DNA from: Homarus americanus
Taxonomy: Eukaryota > Arthropoda > Malacostraca > Decapoda > Nephropidae
Length of the DNA: 64,000 nt
Reading direction: 5' to 3'
Assembly (NCBI RefSeq): GCF_018991925.1
Contig: NW_024756571.1
Location: forward strand, 81,554-145,553
Below the pieces are notes generated by a model, which worked only from the letters and a program-made list of their open reading frames with translations, ran no database searches and was not told where the DNA came from. Below, in pieces: positions 48,160 to 63,791 of this stretch (positions are counted from its first letter, which is position 1; the number at the start of each line of letters is the position of its first letter). The translations under genes and the position numbers were made by a program.

Positions 48160-49975
48160 GTACGTTACCCCCCCACTTCTATAACTTTCTTAGATCTTCC
48201 TTTTTCACACCTCAGTGACCCTGAGTTTTTAGTGTTCCTTAATCAGTATCAATGTTCCTACACTGATGATGGTAGTATCATTCCCTTAGATGTGCTAGAT
48301 CGTATGTGTTACACCCCATTTCCCCATGGTGTCGACACAATACTCACCCACATCGATCCTGATGCCTTTCTACAAAACTCACTGGGTTACACCAACCCAA
48401 ACTGTAACTATTACTTTCCAGACTCTCCCGAGTTTAGTTCTAGTCTCCTACTACCTCATTCCTTCTCCTTGACTAGCCATCACATCAGCTGTATTCCCCT
48501 TCATCTAGATACCTTTTTAGATCAGTGTTTATCTTCTATTGCCCACAAATTTGATGTACTTTGGTTCTGTGAGACCAAACTCACTAACGATATTGAACAT
48601 TTGTATAACATTCCTAATTATAAAAGACACTGCGTCAACACGTCACGACACAGTGGTGGTGTCGCCCTATATGTTGATATCAAGTATATAACACTTCTTT
48701 CTGTAAGAGATGATTTAATGATTCAGGAGAAGTACATGGAGACTGTTTTCACTGAATTATGTAACGACACACGAAATATCCTAGTAGGGATAATCTACAG
48801 AAGACCCCACACTAATGTAAGAAATTTTCTTGATAATTTTCGGAGCTTATCACTATCATAAGTTCAGAGAGGAAACTTTGCTACATTACAGGAGATTTCA
48901 ACTTTGATCTATTCAAATCAGAAACCGACACCTCAGTATTAGACCTCCTTGCTACCTGTCATTCTAAACTCTTCTTCAACACTATAACCAAACCCACTGG
49001 AGTAACTGCCACCTCTGCCACTGTGATAGATCATATCTGGACTAACAACACTGCTAACAATCTTGCAAGCGAAATTATTTATAACAATATCTCAGATCAC
49101 TTCCCAGTTTTTGCCATGTATAAAACAGCCACAAGACCTAAAAGGTCTAGTAGAGTCTCAGTACAATACAGAAACTACTGCACCGACAACAGGCTCCTTT
49201 TTTTATACAACCTCATGAATGCTAACTGGGATCTTGTCTATGCCTCCGACAACCCTAACGTGAACAGCTGCAACTTCTCTTGCATCTTCAATGTCTGCTT
49301 TGATAAATGCATCCCCCTCAAGACTAAGTCAGTGAAAACTGTATCCATTTCCAAACCCTATATCACAAGCGAAATTAAGATAATGATAAAAGAAAAACAC
49401 AAACTCCAAAGGAAATTTGCAAAAAGACCCATAACTTTCGGTGATGCTTACCGAAGTATCAGAAATAGAGTAACTTAAGCAGTTAGAAATGCTAGACGTA
49501 GCTATAATACAAATAAGCTCCAGTCAGCACCAGGCGACAGTAAGAAAACCTGGAATATCATAAATTCAATTTAGAACAGGAACACTCAGCCTTCTGCCCC
49601 CCCACTCAGCTTTTAAGATAAATGATTCAGTTGTGACGAGACCCACCCTCATTGCCAACCACTTCAATTAACATGTTATTAATGTTGGCAAAATTCTTGC
49701 AGAGAGCATCCCTGATCACCATGAGGAATTTAGAGCCTACCTGCAAAACAGGCAGCAAAATGAGCTCTTCTTAACCCCTGTCACAGCAGATGAATTACTG
49801 GCCATCATAAAAATGTCCAAAGATGCAGCAGCAGGCGAAGACAATATACCAATGAGCATCATTAAGAAAGTAGCCCACTTATTACTACCTGTTTTCCTAC
49901 ACATTTGTAACTCTTCCTTCACCAGTGGTGTCTTTTCGGATAAACTGAAAATTGTTCTATCGTATAATAATTCTA
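48160..49975 (+). pseudogene. LINE ORF2: endonuclease domain and start of RT, 3'-truncated
   Basis: The frame to 48861 carries an apurinic-type endonuclease: FDVLWFCETKL (catalytic Glu), YKRHCVNTSRHSGGVALYVD and ILVGIIYRRPHTNV. A frameshift near 48855 leads to a second frame, with CYITGDFNFDLF (catalytic Asp/Asn), TVIDHIWTNN and NISDHFPVFAMY (catalytic Asp-His), which stays open to 49478 (TAA). Degraded linker then follows. At 49785-49970 the RT entry block appears: IIKMSKDAAAGEDNIPMSII, LLPVFLHICNSSFTSGVFSD, KLKIV. The RT domain then stops and unrelated AT-rich sequence follows. The SDH motif and Glu are present, so the endonuclease fold is well preserved despite the breaks. The missing RT resembles the fragment found upstream at 46.1 kb. 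Confidence 0.82.
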
Positions 49976-51298
<1,323 letters not shown>

Positions 51299-51355
51299 AT
51301 ACACACACACACACACAACACTCACCTACAGACCCTTACAACAAACCATCTGGAG

Positions 51356-51357
<2 letters not shown>

Positions 51358-51412
<55 letters not shown>
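51358..51412 (+). repeat. (CT)n microsatellite
   Basis: About 55 bp of CT. A further short CT run is at 51617-51636. Confidence 0.95.
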
Positions 51413-53319
<1,907 letters not shown>

Positions 53320-53640
53320 GCTCAAGTATCATGACTCAACAGCATGACTCAAGTAACTTGATATAATTAAAATGACACAAGTAACGTGACACAAATAACA
53401 TGACCCGAGTAACATGACAAATAAAATGACACAAATAACATGACTAATAACATAACTTGAGTAACATTTCTTACGTAACATAACTCAAGTAGCATGGCAA
53501 GCACATGACACAAATAAGAGGTCTCACGTAACATGACTTAAGAAACAATAACATATAACATGGCGCAAATAACATGTCTCATATAACATGACTCAAGTAA
53601 CGGACACAAGTATTATGAACCAAGTAACAATATCCAAAAG
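53320..53640 (+). repeat. Degenerate ~15-bp array (AACATGACTCAAGT)
   Basis: About 20 loose copies of a 14-16-bp unit: AACATGAC followed by ACAAAT, TCAAGT or CCGAGT. It is old and substitution-rich. Confidence 0.75.
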
Positions 53641-53830
53641 CAATCTTTGCATCTGTGTGTCTTTATGCTCGTCCGTGTTTCGTGAACACAGTAGCTCATT
53701 CATCCTTCAGTGATGGATTTAAACTAAACTTGTTTGTTTTTGTTTTTTACGCTATAACAAGATCTCAGATGCGTTCACCGGTGAAGATATTCTGCCATTA
53801 TTATCCGAATTTGTAGCCTATTGGGTCTTC
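53641..53830. other. Spacer
   Basis: Nothing recognised. Confidence 0.4.
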
Positions 53831-54535
53831 AGCCCGGGTCACACTATCCCGTCACGAAAACGGTGGTCCACACTGGTTCATTCAGACGGGGGAATTGAAA
53901 GATACATACACTTGGACGATGATATCCTTCAGTGCTCCCTCCTCGCAGCTACACTCGGGAGCCCCAGCTAGGAGAGGAGAATGGGGACTGTAATTACCAA
54001 TTGAGAGGCCACTTCGTGTGAGTTTAGACTCTTAAAGGAGAGGGATAAACAGATTGAACCTACTTTGTTTATTTATTTAGTCATTTATTTAGTTAGTTAG
54101 TATTTATTGTTTATTTATTATTAATAAGAGAGGGTTGGGTTAAAATTCATTTCCACAGATACTGAATGTCACCTTTGGAAAGAGGAGTAAAATAAAGGTC
54201 AGGAAACATGTCTTCTGTGCAGTTCTGCCGTACCTTCAGAATTAACATTTATTATGCATATATTTTAAAGTGATTATATTGGTTAAGCTGAATTTTATTG
54301 TTATTTTAATAAATTTTTAATGTGAATCTTTGACTAATTTCAGCAACATACAGACGGGTACCAGAGCTGTCTGTCTGGACGGGTGAGATGAAAATATTGT
54401 AGTTTATCTCGTTCGTGTCGGCGGCCAGGTGTTCCCCGTTTCACACACGACATCCATCAAACGGGGCGGTATGACGTCATCGATTGCTATATGACGTAAG
54501 AGACGGCGTGAAAAATGGCTAGTGTGACCAAGGCT
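53831..54535. mobile_element. Candidate non-autonomous DNA transposon
   Basis: The left end, AGCCCGGGTCACACTATCC, and the reverse complement of the right end, AGCCTTGGTCACACTAGCC, agree at 16 of 19 positions. Both are followed by a degraded CG-rich stretch and an ACGGGG block. Length is 705 bp with no ORF. No matching target duplication was seen (GGGTCTTC on the left, TTAGTTCA on the right). The superfamily is not assigned. Confidence 0.45.
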
Positions 54536-54737
54536 TTAGTTCACTCCTCTGGTGCGAAGGTGACTTGACCGCCCTACCCGCTATCCACGTCGCACTAATC
54601 CCAACACTCGGCATCGTTTCGTATAATCTAGTTAAATAATATAATTCAACGGGTCATTTTACTCTTTTCCTCCGGTGCTCATTACCATATAATTAGTCTA
54701 TAATCAAACACCCGGACAAAGTATAATCATCATTAAG

Positions 54738-54853
54738 AGTAATTAACAAACAAATGAGCATCATAAACAAGTGAGCATCGTAAACAAGTTAACATCGTAA
54801 ACAAGTGAACATCATAAACAGGTGAGCATCGTAAACAAGTGAGCATCGTATAA
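54738..54853 (+). repeat. 17-bp minisatellite (GTGAGCATCGTAAACAA)
   Basis: Seven copies of a 17-bp unit with A/G and C/T substitutions. Confidence 0.85.
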
Positions 54854-55039
54854 TCAGATAAGTTAGCGAATGAAAGGTAAACAGTCAAATAAAAGATGAT
54901 GAAGTACTGAGAATGTAGAATTAAAATAAAAACACAATATGAAGTAAACTAAATATATGGATGTGTTGTAAACGATACCTCTATAAACACCAACATGAAG
55001 ATAACACAATACTAACTCTCTGTACACGATAAACTAGAG

Positions 55040-55255
55040 CAATGAGAAAATGATATCTTAAGTACAATGACTTAACCTCTTGAACATAATTTTATAACAC
55101 TTTGAACAATATGACGTAATTCCTTATGTATGAAAACACTTTACACAGGAGAAGGGGTTAAGCTATCGTAATCAAAGGAGAAGTCATCGTAATCAAGGGA
55201 TAAGTCATCGCACACAAGGGATTAAGTAATCGTATTCAAGTAGTTAAGTGAACAT
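55040..55255. repeat. 22-bp unit, forward block then inverted block
   Basis: The forward copies at 55055-55130 (AGTACAATGACTTAACCTCTTGA) are followed after ~25 bp by inverted copies at 55150-55250 (GGGGTTAAGCTATCGTAATCAA, GGGATAAGTCATCGCACACAAG). This is the same unit and the same head-to-head layout as 36530-37065. Confidence 0.75.
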
Positions 55256-55689
55256 AATCCATCAACTACGTACGTGTGACAAAACAAAACAGAAAACAAT
55301 GTAACGAAATAGTCGTCCGTGCGAAACTGCCTCGTTAAGCCGTAACGTCATAAAGAGTAAGGGATAATAGACCATAAACCATTAAAGTGTTTACTCAATG
55401 TTTAAAATACTCTTTCAAACATCAAACACGCTGGAGGTTCCTTGCGTCAACACTACATCAGGTGACGACCAGGGTGCGTGTCATGATATTTTCATACAGG
55501 AAGTGCCTTAATACTTTGTCCCTCTGCTTCTTACTGTTGCAACTTTAAATTCATTTTATTTTCTAAAAACCCGAATATGTGTCGCTTATCTGCATTGCAA
55601 AGGACCAGAGGTTAATCTGGTTAGGATACACATGCACAGTGAGCCGGGATGTGGAGCAAAAAGATATTCATAAAAACATATATCCATCC
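55256..55689. other. Unassigned sequence
   Basis: No gene or repeat seen. Confidence 0.45.
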
Positions 55690-55870
55690 AACCTATATAT
55701 TTGAAGCTATCCAGCGCATTCGAGTTTTGATGATGTTTGGTAATTTGTTTCACTCATCCACTACTTTACTAGTCACTACTATCTCACTTAATCTATTTTC
55801 TTCACTATCTCTGTCTACAATCGGTGCCTCGGGTATCATTTTTAAATTTTTAGTGGTGAAAACTGTTGAA
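55690..55870 (-). pseudogene. CR1-like LINE 3'-coding fragment
   Basis: The minus strand reads VVDE-stop-NKLPNIIK, matching VVDAWNKLPNIII near the C-terminus of the 42.6-kb LINE, with a TGA in place of the Trp codon. The upstream residues are degraded. The plus-strand 104-aa frame at 55649-55963 is its shadow. There is no octamer tail, so the 3' end is also lost. Confidence 0.5.
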
Positions 55871-56071
55871 AATATCTGTTCAGATTATTGCTCATTTCTC
55901 TGTCGTTATCCGTTAGCTCGCCGGTATCTGACTATTGTTCCAATATTGTCTCGTGTCTATTAGGGAAACACAAGAGATTCATATATGATTTTAAGGATAT
56001 CACAGCTTATATTTCCACACTCTTGTCAACAATGTTTATACTGAGCCAAGTTTAACCTATGACCATTATGT

Positions 56072-56157
56072 TACGTTAGGTTGGCTTATTTAGGTTTGGT
56101 TGGGTTATTTAGGTTAGGTTTGGCTAGTTAGGTTAGGTTTGGTTAGTTAGGTTAGTG
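56072..56157 (+). repeat. Degenerate TTAGG-like tract
   Basis: GGTTAGGTTTGG/GGTTAGTTAGG-type units. Confidence 0.7.
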
Positions 56158-56164
56158 ATTCATG

Positions 56165-56515
56165 TCTATTCTTACACCTACACCCACTTATCACACCCAC
56201 ACCTACGACACACATATCCACGACACACACACACCCACAAACAACTACCATATCCACACACACACTCACCACGCCCACACACCTCACCCACACACCACAC
56301 ACACTCACCGTACCCACATATTACACACCACACTCAACACATCCACACACCACACATAACCACCACACCCTCACACACCTACCATACCCACACAGCACAC
56401 TCAACACACTCACTCGCACCCACATACAACACCTACACACCACATCACTCCTCACACACACCCGCACAACACACTCATCACACCCATCCCACCATCCTCA
56501 CAAACACAATCCAGA
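56165..56515 (+). repeat. CA/CCCACA-rich low-complexity tract
   Basis: Irregular ACACCCACACAC and CACCACACAC sequence. The His/Thr/Pro-rich frames at 56155-56625 are compositional. Confidence 0.85.
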
Positions 56516-56654
56516 AGAGTGTGTATGCCAAACAAGAACCAGATTACCGGACCACTTGCTGGAGCACTATTCCCTTATCATCTTCAAGGGTGACAGACGA
56601 GCTTAGTAACTGTACCTCAACTTGACTATACGGGAAAAGGGAAACAACGGAGCA

Positions 56655-56692
56655 CCTTAGCTTTCGTCTTTATTCAAGACATCTTCATTGTG
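56655..56692 (-). ncRNA. Hammerhead-like motif, inverted, upstream of a Penelope ORF
   Basis: On the minus strand: TGAAGA, one U, stem GTCTT/AAGAC with a 5-nt loop, GAAAGC. It is the same layout as the Penelope tails but in inverse orientation to the ORF that starts 15 bp away. The base before TGAAGA is A instead of C, so the ribozyme core would be broken. Confidence 0.4.
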
Positions 56693-56706
56693 GATCTACA
56701 TGAAAT

Positions 56707-58209
56707 ATGGAACTTACACGTCTCTCCTACGCTGTGTCCTTAATCTGTCAACAACATCCTCATCTTCGCCCCATCTACCGTAACTACAAGAAGAGTTTGC
56801 TGAAAGCTCATAGTCTCAAAAACAAGATGAAGTTTTTGAAAGATTGCAGAGATGATAAAATTGTTCCCAAGTTCTGTCTTCTAATTAGACTAAGAAATCT
56901 GGACAAACAAGCATTCTCTGAGTTGGATAAAGTGTTGCTAGATTCCCTTATGAAGAGTTCAAGTGATAGTGTGAAATTAGCCTTCAAACACAGTGCTCAG
57001 TGTAAAATACTTATGCAAAACAGTGTTTGTGTTGATAAGTGGCACACCATTCGTGATTTTGTATATCAACTTCTTAGTGAAACTGACAAAGCCCAAAAAA
57101 GAAGGTTAAATGCCAAATTAAATGCTCTGTTTGACGAGAGTTACTGGACCATATTGAGTGATCCAAATTTGTTCATAAACTTATCATCTTATGATCTACA
57201 GACAAATGAGAAACTTGTTCTTGGTTTTGGTAGGAAGATTTCTATCACTCAACGGTGTGTTAATCCGCTTACTATTGCTAAAGGTATAATCAACCTGGAA
57301 AAGAATAAGTCGTCAGATGTTACAAATGAAGATATTTCCATAGCTAAAGGTTGTATACATAAGTGTAATGCTATTGTAATTTTGGATAAAAGTGACTACA
57401 ATGATAAGATGAATTCATTACTTAGTGATGAAAGCACGTATTGTGAGCTTACGAAAGATCCCCTGGAAAATATTAATTACAAAATGAAGATGTTATTGAA
57501 AAAGAACCCCGATCTCATCAAACAGCTCTCTCAAATCAATCCCACTTTACCTTATATGTATGGATTGATCAAAACACACAAGCTTAACAATCCATTACGT
57601 CCTATCGTGAGTTCTGTGGGTTCTGTTACTTACAAATTATCCAAGTGGTTGGTAAAGATGCTATCCCCTTTTACAGGCCAAATATCTAATTCACATATAC
57701 ACAATAGCAGTGATTTAATTGATAAACTCAAGAAACACAATGAACCTTGCGAATTAATAAGTTTTGATGTAAATTCACTGTTCACTAGAGTACCTGTGAA
57801 AGACCTACTTTCATTTCTTAAAGATAAATTACAACTGTTAGATTTAACTATTGACCATGATACTTTCCTCAAATTGATAGAGTTATGCGTAACTGACAAT
57901 GTGTTTAGAGCAAATGGGAAGTTCTACAAGCAAATATTTGGCATGAGCATGGGTAATTGTCTTTCTGCTCCTCTAGCCTGTATTTATATGGAGTTTTTTG
58001 AGTCTAGATTACTACCCAATATAGTGGACTTTATTCCTCCATGGTATAGATATGTAGATGATGTTCTTTGTCTTTGGCCTAGAAACAGTGACCCATTGGA
58101 ATTTGTAGACAAGCTTAATGATATTGTCCCAAGTATCACATTCAAAATTGAAAGAGAAATAAATGGATCCCTTCCATTCCTTGATATGCTTATCATGAGA
58201 AATGGCTAA
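56707..58209 (+). CDS. Penelope-like reverse transcriptase (500 aa, ends at a premature stop)
   Basis: This encodes the reverse transcriptase of a Penelope-like retroelement, an RT class related to telomerase that copies RNA from a nicked target. It starts at a true ATG with an in-frame TGA two codons upstream. Residues 1-65 are a basic N-terminus. The N-terminal RT blocks include NAIVILDKSDYNDKM and YMYGLIKTHK..PLRPIVSS. SFDVNSLFTRVPV holds the first catalytic Asp (residue 354), FGMSMGNCLSAPLACIYMEF follows, and YRYVDDVLCLWP holds the catalytic pair (YVDD, residues 449-452). The frame ends with LPFLDMLIMRNG and a TAA at 58207. The same frame then continues with YKFKVYRKPTK, so the stop is a mutation inside the ORF. 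All catalytic Asp residues are intact. FGMSMGNCLS departs from the more common G.AMGSPLS. Confidence 0.9.
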   Translation: MELTRLSYAVSLICQQHPHLRPIYRNYKKSLLKAHSLKNKMKFLKDCRDDKIVPKFCLLIRLRNLDKQAFSELDKVLLDSLMKSSSDSVKLAFKHSAQCKILMQNSVCVDKWHTIRDFVYQLLSETDKAQKRRLNAKLNALFDESYWTILSDPNLFINLSSYDLQTNEKLVLGFGRKISITQRCVNPLTIAKGIINLEKNKSSDVTNEDISIAKGCIHKCNAIVILDKSDYNDKMNSLLSDESTYCELTKDPLENINYKMKMLLKKNPDLIKQLSQINPTLPYMYGLIKTHKLNNPLRPIVSSVGSVTYKLSKWLVKMLSPFTGQISNSHIHNSSDLIDKLKKHNEPCELISFDVNSLFTRVPVKDLLSFLKDKLQLLDLTIDHDTFLKLIELCVTDNVFRANGKFYKQIFGMSMGNCLSAPLACIYMEFFESRLLPNIVDFIPPWYRYVDDVLCLWPRNSDPLEFVDKLNDIVPSITFKIEREINGSLPFLDMLIMRNG

Positions 58210-58865
58210 AACTACAAATTTAAGGTATACAGAAAGCCCACAAAGGTAGACAGTATCATACACTTTTTATCGAATCACCTGGAGTCTACCAAAATGTCAG
58301 TTTTTTCTGCTATGTTCTTAAGTTGTCTGCGTATTTGTGAATCTGAATTTATTGACGAAGAATTGAAACACATTCGTTCCATTGCACAGAAACTCGGGTA
58401 CCCTTCTGTGTTTGTTGATCGTTGTTTTGAAAGGGTTAAAAATCCTTTCATTCCTCTCAAACCAGGCAAATTCCTACACTTAAGAATATTTTGACTCTGC
58501 CCTATCGTAATGAATTTGTCCCGTTAGTTCGGTCCCTCAAGCTACTAAATATTAATGTTGTTTTCAAGTATGACTCAACCATTACCAATATGTTAATAAG
58601 AAATAGCCCAAGTTTGAATGTAAATGGAAGTGTTTATTGTATTCCATGTAGCAAATGTAATTGTAATTATGTAGGACAGACAGGAAAAACACTGCAGCTC
58701 AGAATCAAACAACATAAGTACAATATCAGAACAGCATCTGAAAGCAGTGCCTTGTTCGTTCATGTTAGGAATAATAATCACCCCATTGCTTGGGAAAACA
58801 GCTTAGAAGTATTTAAATCATCTTGTGTCACAGAAAGACTTCTGGTTGAAGCTAGTTTGATTTAA
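58210..58865 (+). pseudogene. Penelope element 1: linker and GIY-YIG endonuclease
   Basis: After the TAA at 58207 the same frame continues (YKFKVYRKPTK, MSVFSAMFLSCLRI, ELKHIRSIAQKLGYPSVFVD) to 58494. A single frameshift near 58480 moves it to the frame with NILTLPYRNEFVPLVRSL and the GIY-YIG endonuclease: VYCIPCSKCNCNYVGQTGK (paired Cys as in Penelope GIY-YIG domains), RIKQHKYNIR, SSALFVHVRNNNHPIAW. The endonuclease would nick DNA for target-primed reverse transcription. LLVEASLI is followed by TAA at 58863. In element 2 the protein continues ~30 aa past this point (SSLIKHTEAFNMNLS), so this stop may also be a mutation. In all there are one or two stops and one frameshift, which makes this a fairly young copy. 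Confidence 0.87.
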
Positions 58866-58950
58866 GGAATTAAAATCAATAAACCTTATGACCCCATGTA
58901 TTATATTGGATTCCACTCTCGGCCCTTGACCTAAACCTTATTGTTTTAGG

Positions 58951-61130
<2,180 letters not shown>

Positions 61131-61132
61131 AT

Positions 61133-62365
61133 TATGATTTTAAACTGGTCAGCTTTGATGTAACATCACTCTTTACAAAGGTCCCAGTTGATGATTTACT
61201 AGAGTTCCTCATAGATTCCCTGGATAACATTTCACTGCCCGTCTCGAAAGACGACTTCATCGAACTCATCAAACTATGTATTAAAGATTGCAAATTCGAA
61301 TTCAATGGATAATATTATGCTCAAAAATTTGGTATGGCAATGGGTAATCCACTCTCACCTGTATTAAGCAACCTATATATGGAATTCTTTGAAAAGAAAC
61401 TATTGAGTAATATTTTACCACCCTCAGCAGTCTGGTTTAGATATGTTGATGATGTATTATGTCTCTGGCCATGTAATGAGGACCTAAAAGCTTTCCTGCC
61501 ACAACTTAACAACTTAGCCCCCTCAATCAAATTCACTGTGGAATGAGAGCAAGACTGTAAATTGCCATTCCTAGACTGTCTGATACACAGAATAGGTAAC
61601 ACTTTTAAGTTCAGTATTTATAGAAAACCAACTAATGTGTGTTCATACATTCATTATTATTCTGCCCACCATAATAAAGTCAAACAGTCAGCATTTTCAA
61701 CAATGTTTTTACGTGCCTTGAGAATTTGCAGTCCGGAATTCATCGATGAGGAATACAAATATATATATAATATTGGCTCAAACCTTAAATACCCTAGATC
61801 TTTCATAGACAAATGCCTAAACATTACTAAGAAAACTTTTTATAGAACTGATCCCAAGCCCACGCATGACCATAAGAATATCTTAATATTACCATTTCAC
61901 AAAAATTTCTCACACATTCCTTCACAACTAAAAACCTGGAACGTCAATGTGGCATTTAAAAACTCATGCACTGTTAAACAAATGTTAATCAAGAACTCCC
62001 CCAACAACACAATTGGTTGCATTTATAAAGTTCCTTGCAAGGAATGTAATATGTTTTACTTAGGCCAGACAGGTAAAGATCTTGCAACTAGAATTAAACA
62101 ACACAAATACAGTGTTAGGACAGGCCAGGAATCCAATGCTCTGTTTGTTCATTTGAGGGATAACAAGCATTGCATTGACTGGGATAATGCCCCCTCAATA
62201 TTACCATGTAATTCAATTGATAGTAGGAACATCATAGAATCTAGTCTTATTAAACATACCGAAGCATTCAACATGAATTTGAGTAACGGCATGTACAAGC
62301 TGGACACTTTTGTAATTAAGAAGATTTGTAACCAGGCGAGAAGGCCGGGTCACCTGACCATCTGA
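61133..62365 (+). pseudogene. Penelope-like element 2: 5'-truncated RT plus GIY-YIG endonuclease
   Basis: The coding frame enters inside the RT at [16 protein letters not shown] (first catalytic Asp) and stays in a single frame to 62365. It is interrupted only by TAA at 61310-61312 and TGA at 61544-61546. It has FGMAMGNPLSPVLSNLYMEF, RYVDDVLCLWP (YVDD, 61442-61453), LPFLDCLIHRIG, FKFSIYRKPT, and the GIY-YIG endonuclease IYKVPCKECNMFYLGQTGK, RIKQHKYSVR, SNALFVHLRDNKHCIDW. The C-terminus NLSNGMYKLDTFVIKK runs to a true stop. It differs clearly from element 1 at the protein level, so it belongs to another subfamily. The N-terminal ~350 residues are missing. The 5' cut is typical of incomplete reverse transcription. 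Confidence 0.88.
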
Positions 62366-62688
<323 letters not shown>

Positions 62689-62907
62689 GTGTGTATAGTA
62701 TTTCCTACTCCGGGTCTGATTTTACTGTATAATATTTTTGAGCGTCGCTTCACTTTTACAGTCACCAGAATAGTTTGAATATGAATTGATGAGATCAGTG
62801 TTCACATCAGTTTCAGCTGGGTGACGTGCCGTCGTGTTGGTCTGTGTTCTGACCTCACTAGGGGAAAGGTCACGGCAGGGTTAGCTCTGGAGGGGTAATT
62901 ATCAGAT

Positions 62908-63783
62908 ATGGCCAGTGCTATGTGCGGTCTTGGGTATGAGAGTTTGTTGACCTAACTGGAGTGGTCCATTGAAGAATTGGCGAGGGCCAAGTTAGAAATT
63001 GAGAGGGCCACGTTGGAGAACATGAAATTAAGGAAAGAGCTGGCGAAGTTAAAAGGAGAGGCTGGACGAGTAAAGCCAGTGTCTGACGAAAACTCAAGCG
63101 AGTGGAAAGTTGTGAGTAGTGGGAAGACAAAGCTGGTGGTGAAGAAGCACACGAAGGATACGACAACAACGACAACAACAGCTAAGTGTACCAACCCGTT
63201 CAGTCCCTTGATAGACGAATTGGACGTTAGTACAGTCAGGGACAGGGATGACAAGGAAGGTATAAAAACTTTAATTGTTGGAGACTCACAGGTAAGGTAC
63301 ATGGACAGGACCTTTTGTGGTAAAAACAAAAATAGGATGAGGGTGTGTTTGCCAGGAGCTGGGGTGGGGGATATAATTGACAGGATGGACAATATCTTGT
63401 CTGGTAATGGGAACAAACCCATTATCTACCTCAGTGCAGGAGGCAATGATATTGGCCGGTGTAGGAGCGAGGAACTTCTTGATAAGTTCAAGGCAGCCAT
63501 AGATCGTATTAGGACTAAGGGAGGGATCCCTATCATATGCTGTGTCCTGCCTAGAAGAAGAGTTGGCAGTGAATGGTTGTCAAGGGCAGTTGGTGTCAAC
63601 GACCGTCTTGACAGATATTGCAAGTCAATATCAGTCCCATTCATTGACAACTGGGACAACTTCTATAGCAGAAGGGACCTCTATGCTAGGGATGGGGTGC
63701 ACCTGTCTAGGGATGGAGTAGCAACCCTGGCTGGGGCTCTAGAGGGGGCAGTTCAAGAGATATCGAAGTCTTTAAACTGCTAA
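62908..63783 (+). pseudogene. CR1-like LINE ORF1 with SGNH esterase domain, one nonsense codon
   Basis: In CR1-group LINEs ORF1 is an RNA-associated protein that may carry an SGNH/GDSL hydrolase. Here the frame starts at ATG 62908 (MASAMCGLGYESLLT), meets one TAA at 62953, and continues in the same frame (LEWSIEELARAKLEIERATL) to 63783. Without the upstream part the first ATG would be 63022, in the middle of the helix. Order: a Glu/Lys/Leu-rich coiled coil (62956-63070), a Thr/Lys linker with a poly-Thr run near 63160, then the esterase. The esterase has block I IVGDSQV (nucleophile Ser at 63286), block III AGGND (63436-63450) and the catalytic pair DGVH (Asp 63691, His 63700). All catalytic residues are intact. 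Only the TAA disables the protein. Readthrough, or an assembly or allelic error, cannot be excluded. Confidence 0.88.
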
Positions 63784-63791
63784 GAGAACAT

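Larger units (their letters stand above)
56640..58950 (+). mobile_element. Penelope-like element 1
   Basis: A nearly complete coding region (RT 56707-58209, linker and GIY-YIG to 58865), preceded by the inverted hairpin motif. The 3' boundary is not sharp: there is no tail motif like that of 62.5 kb within 300 bp, so the end is set where similarity to Penelope coding sequence stops. Confidence 0.8.
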
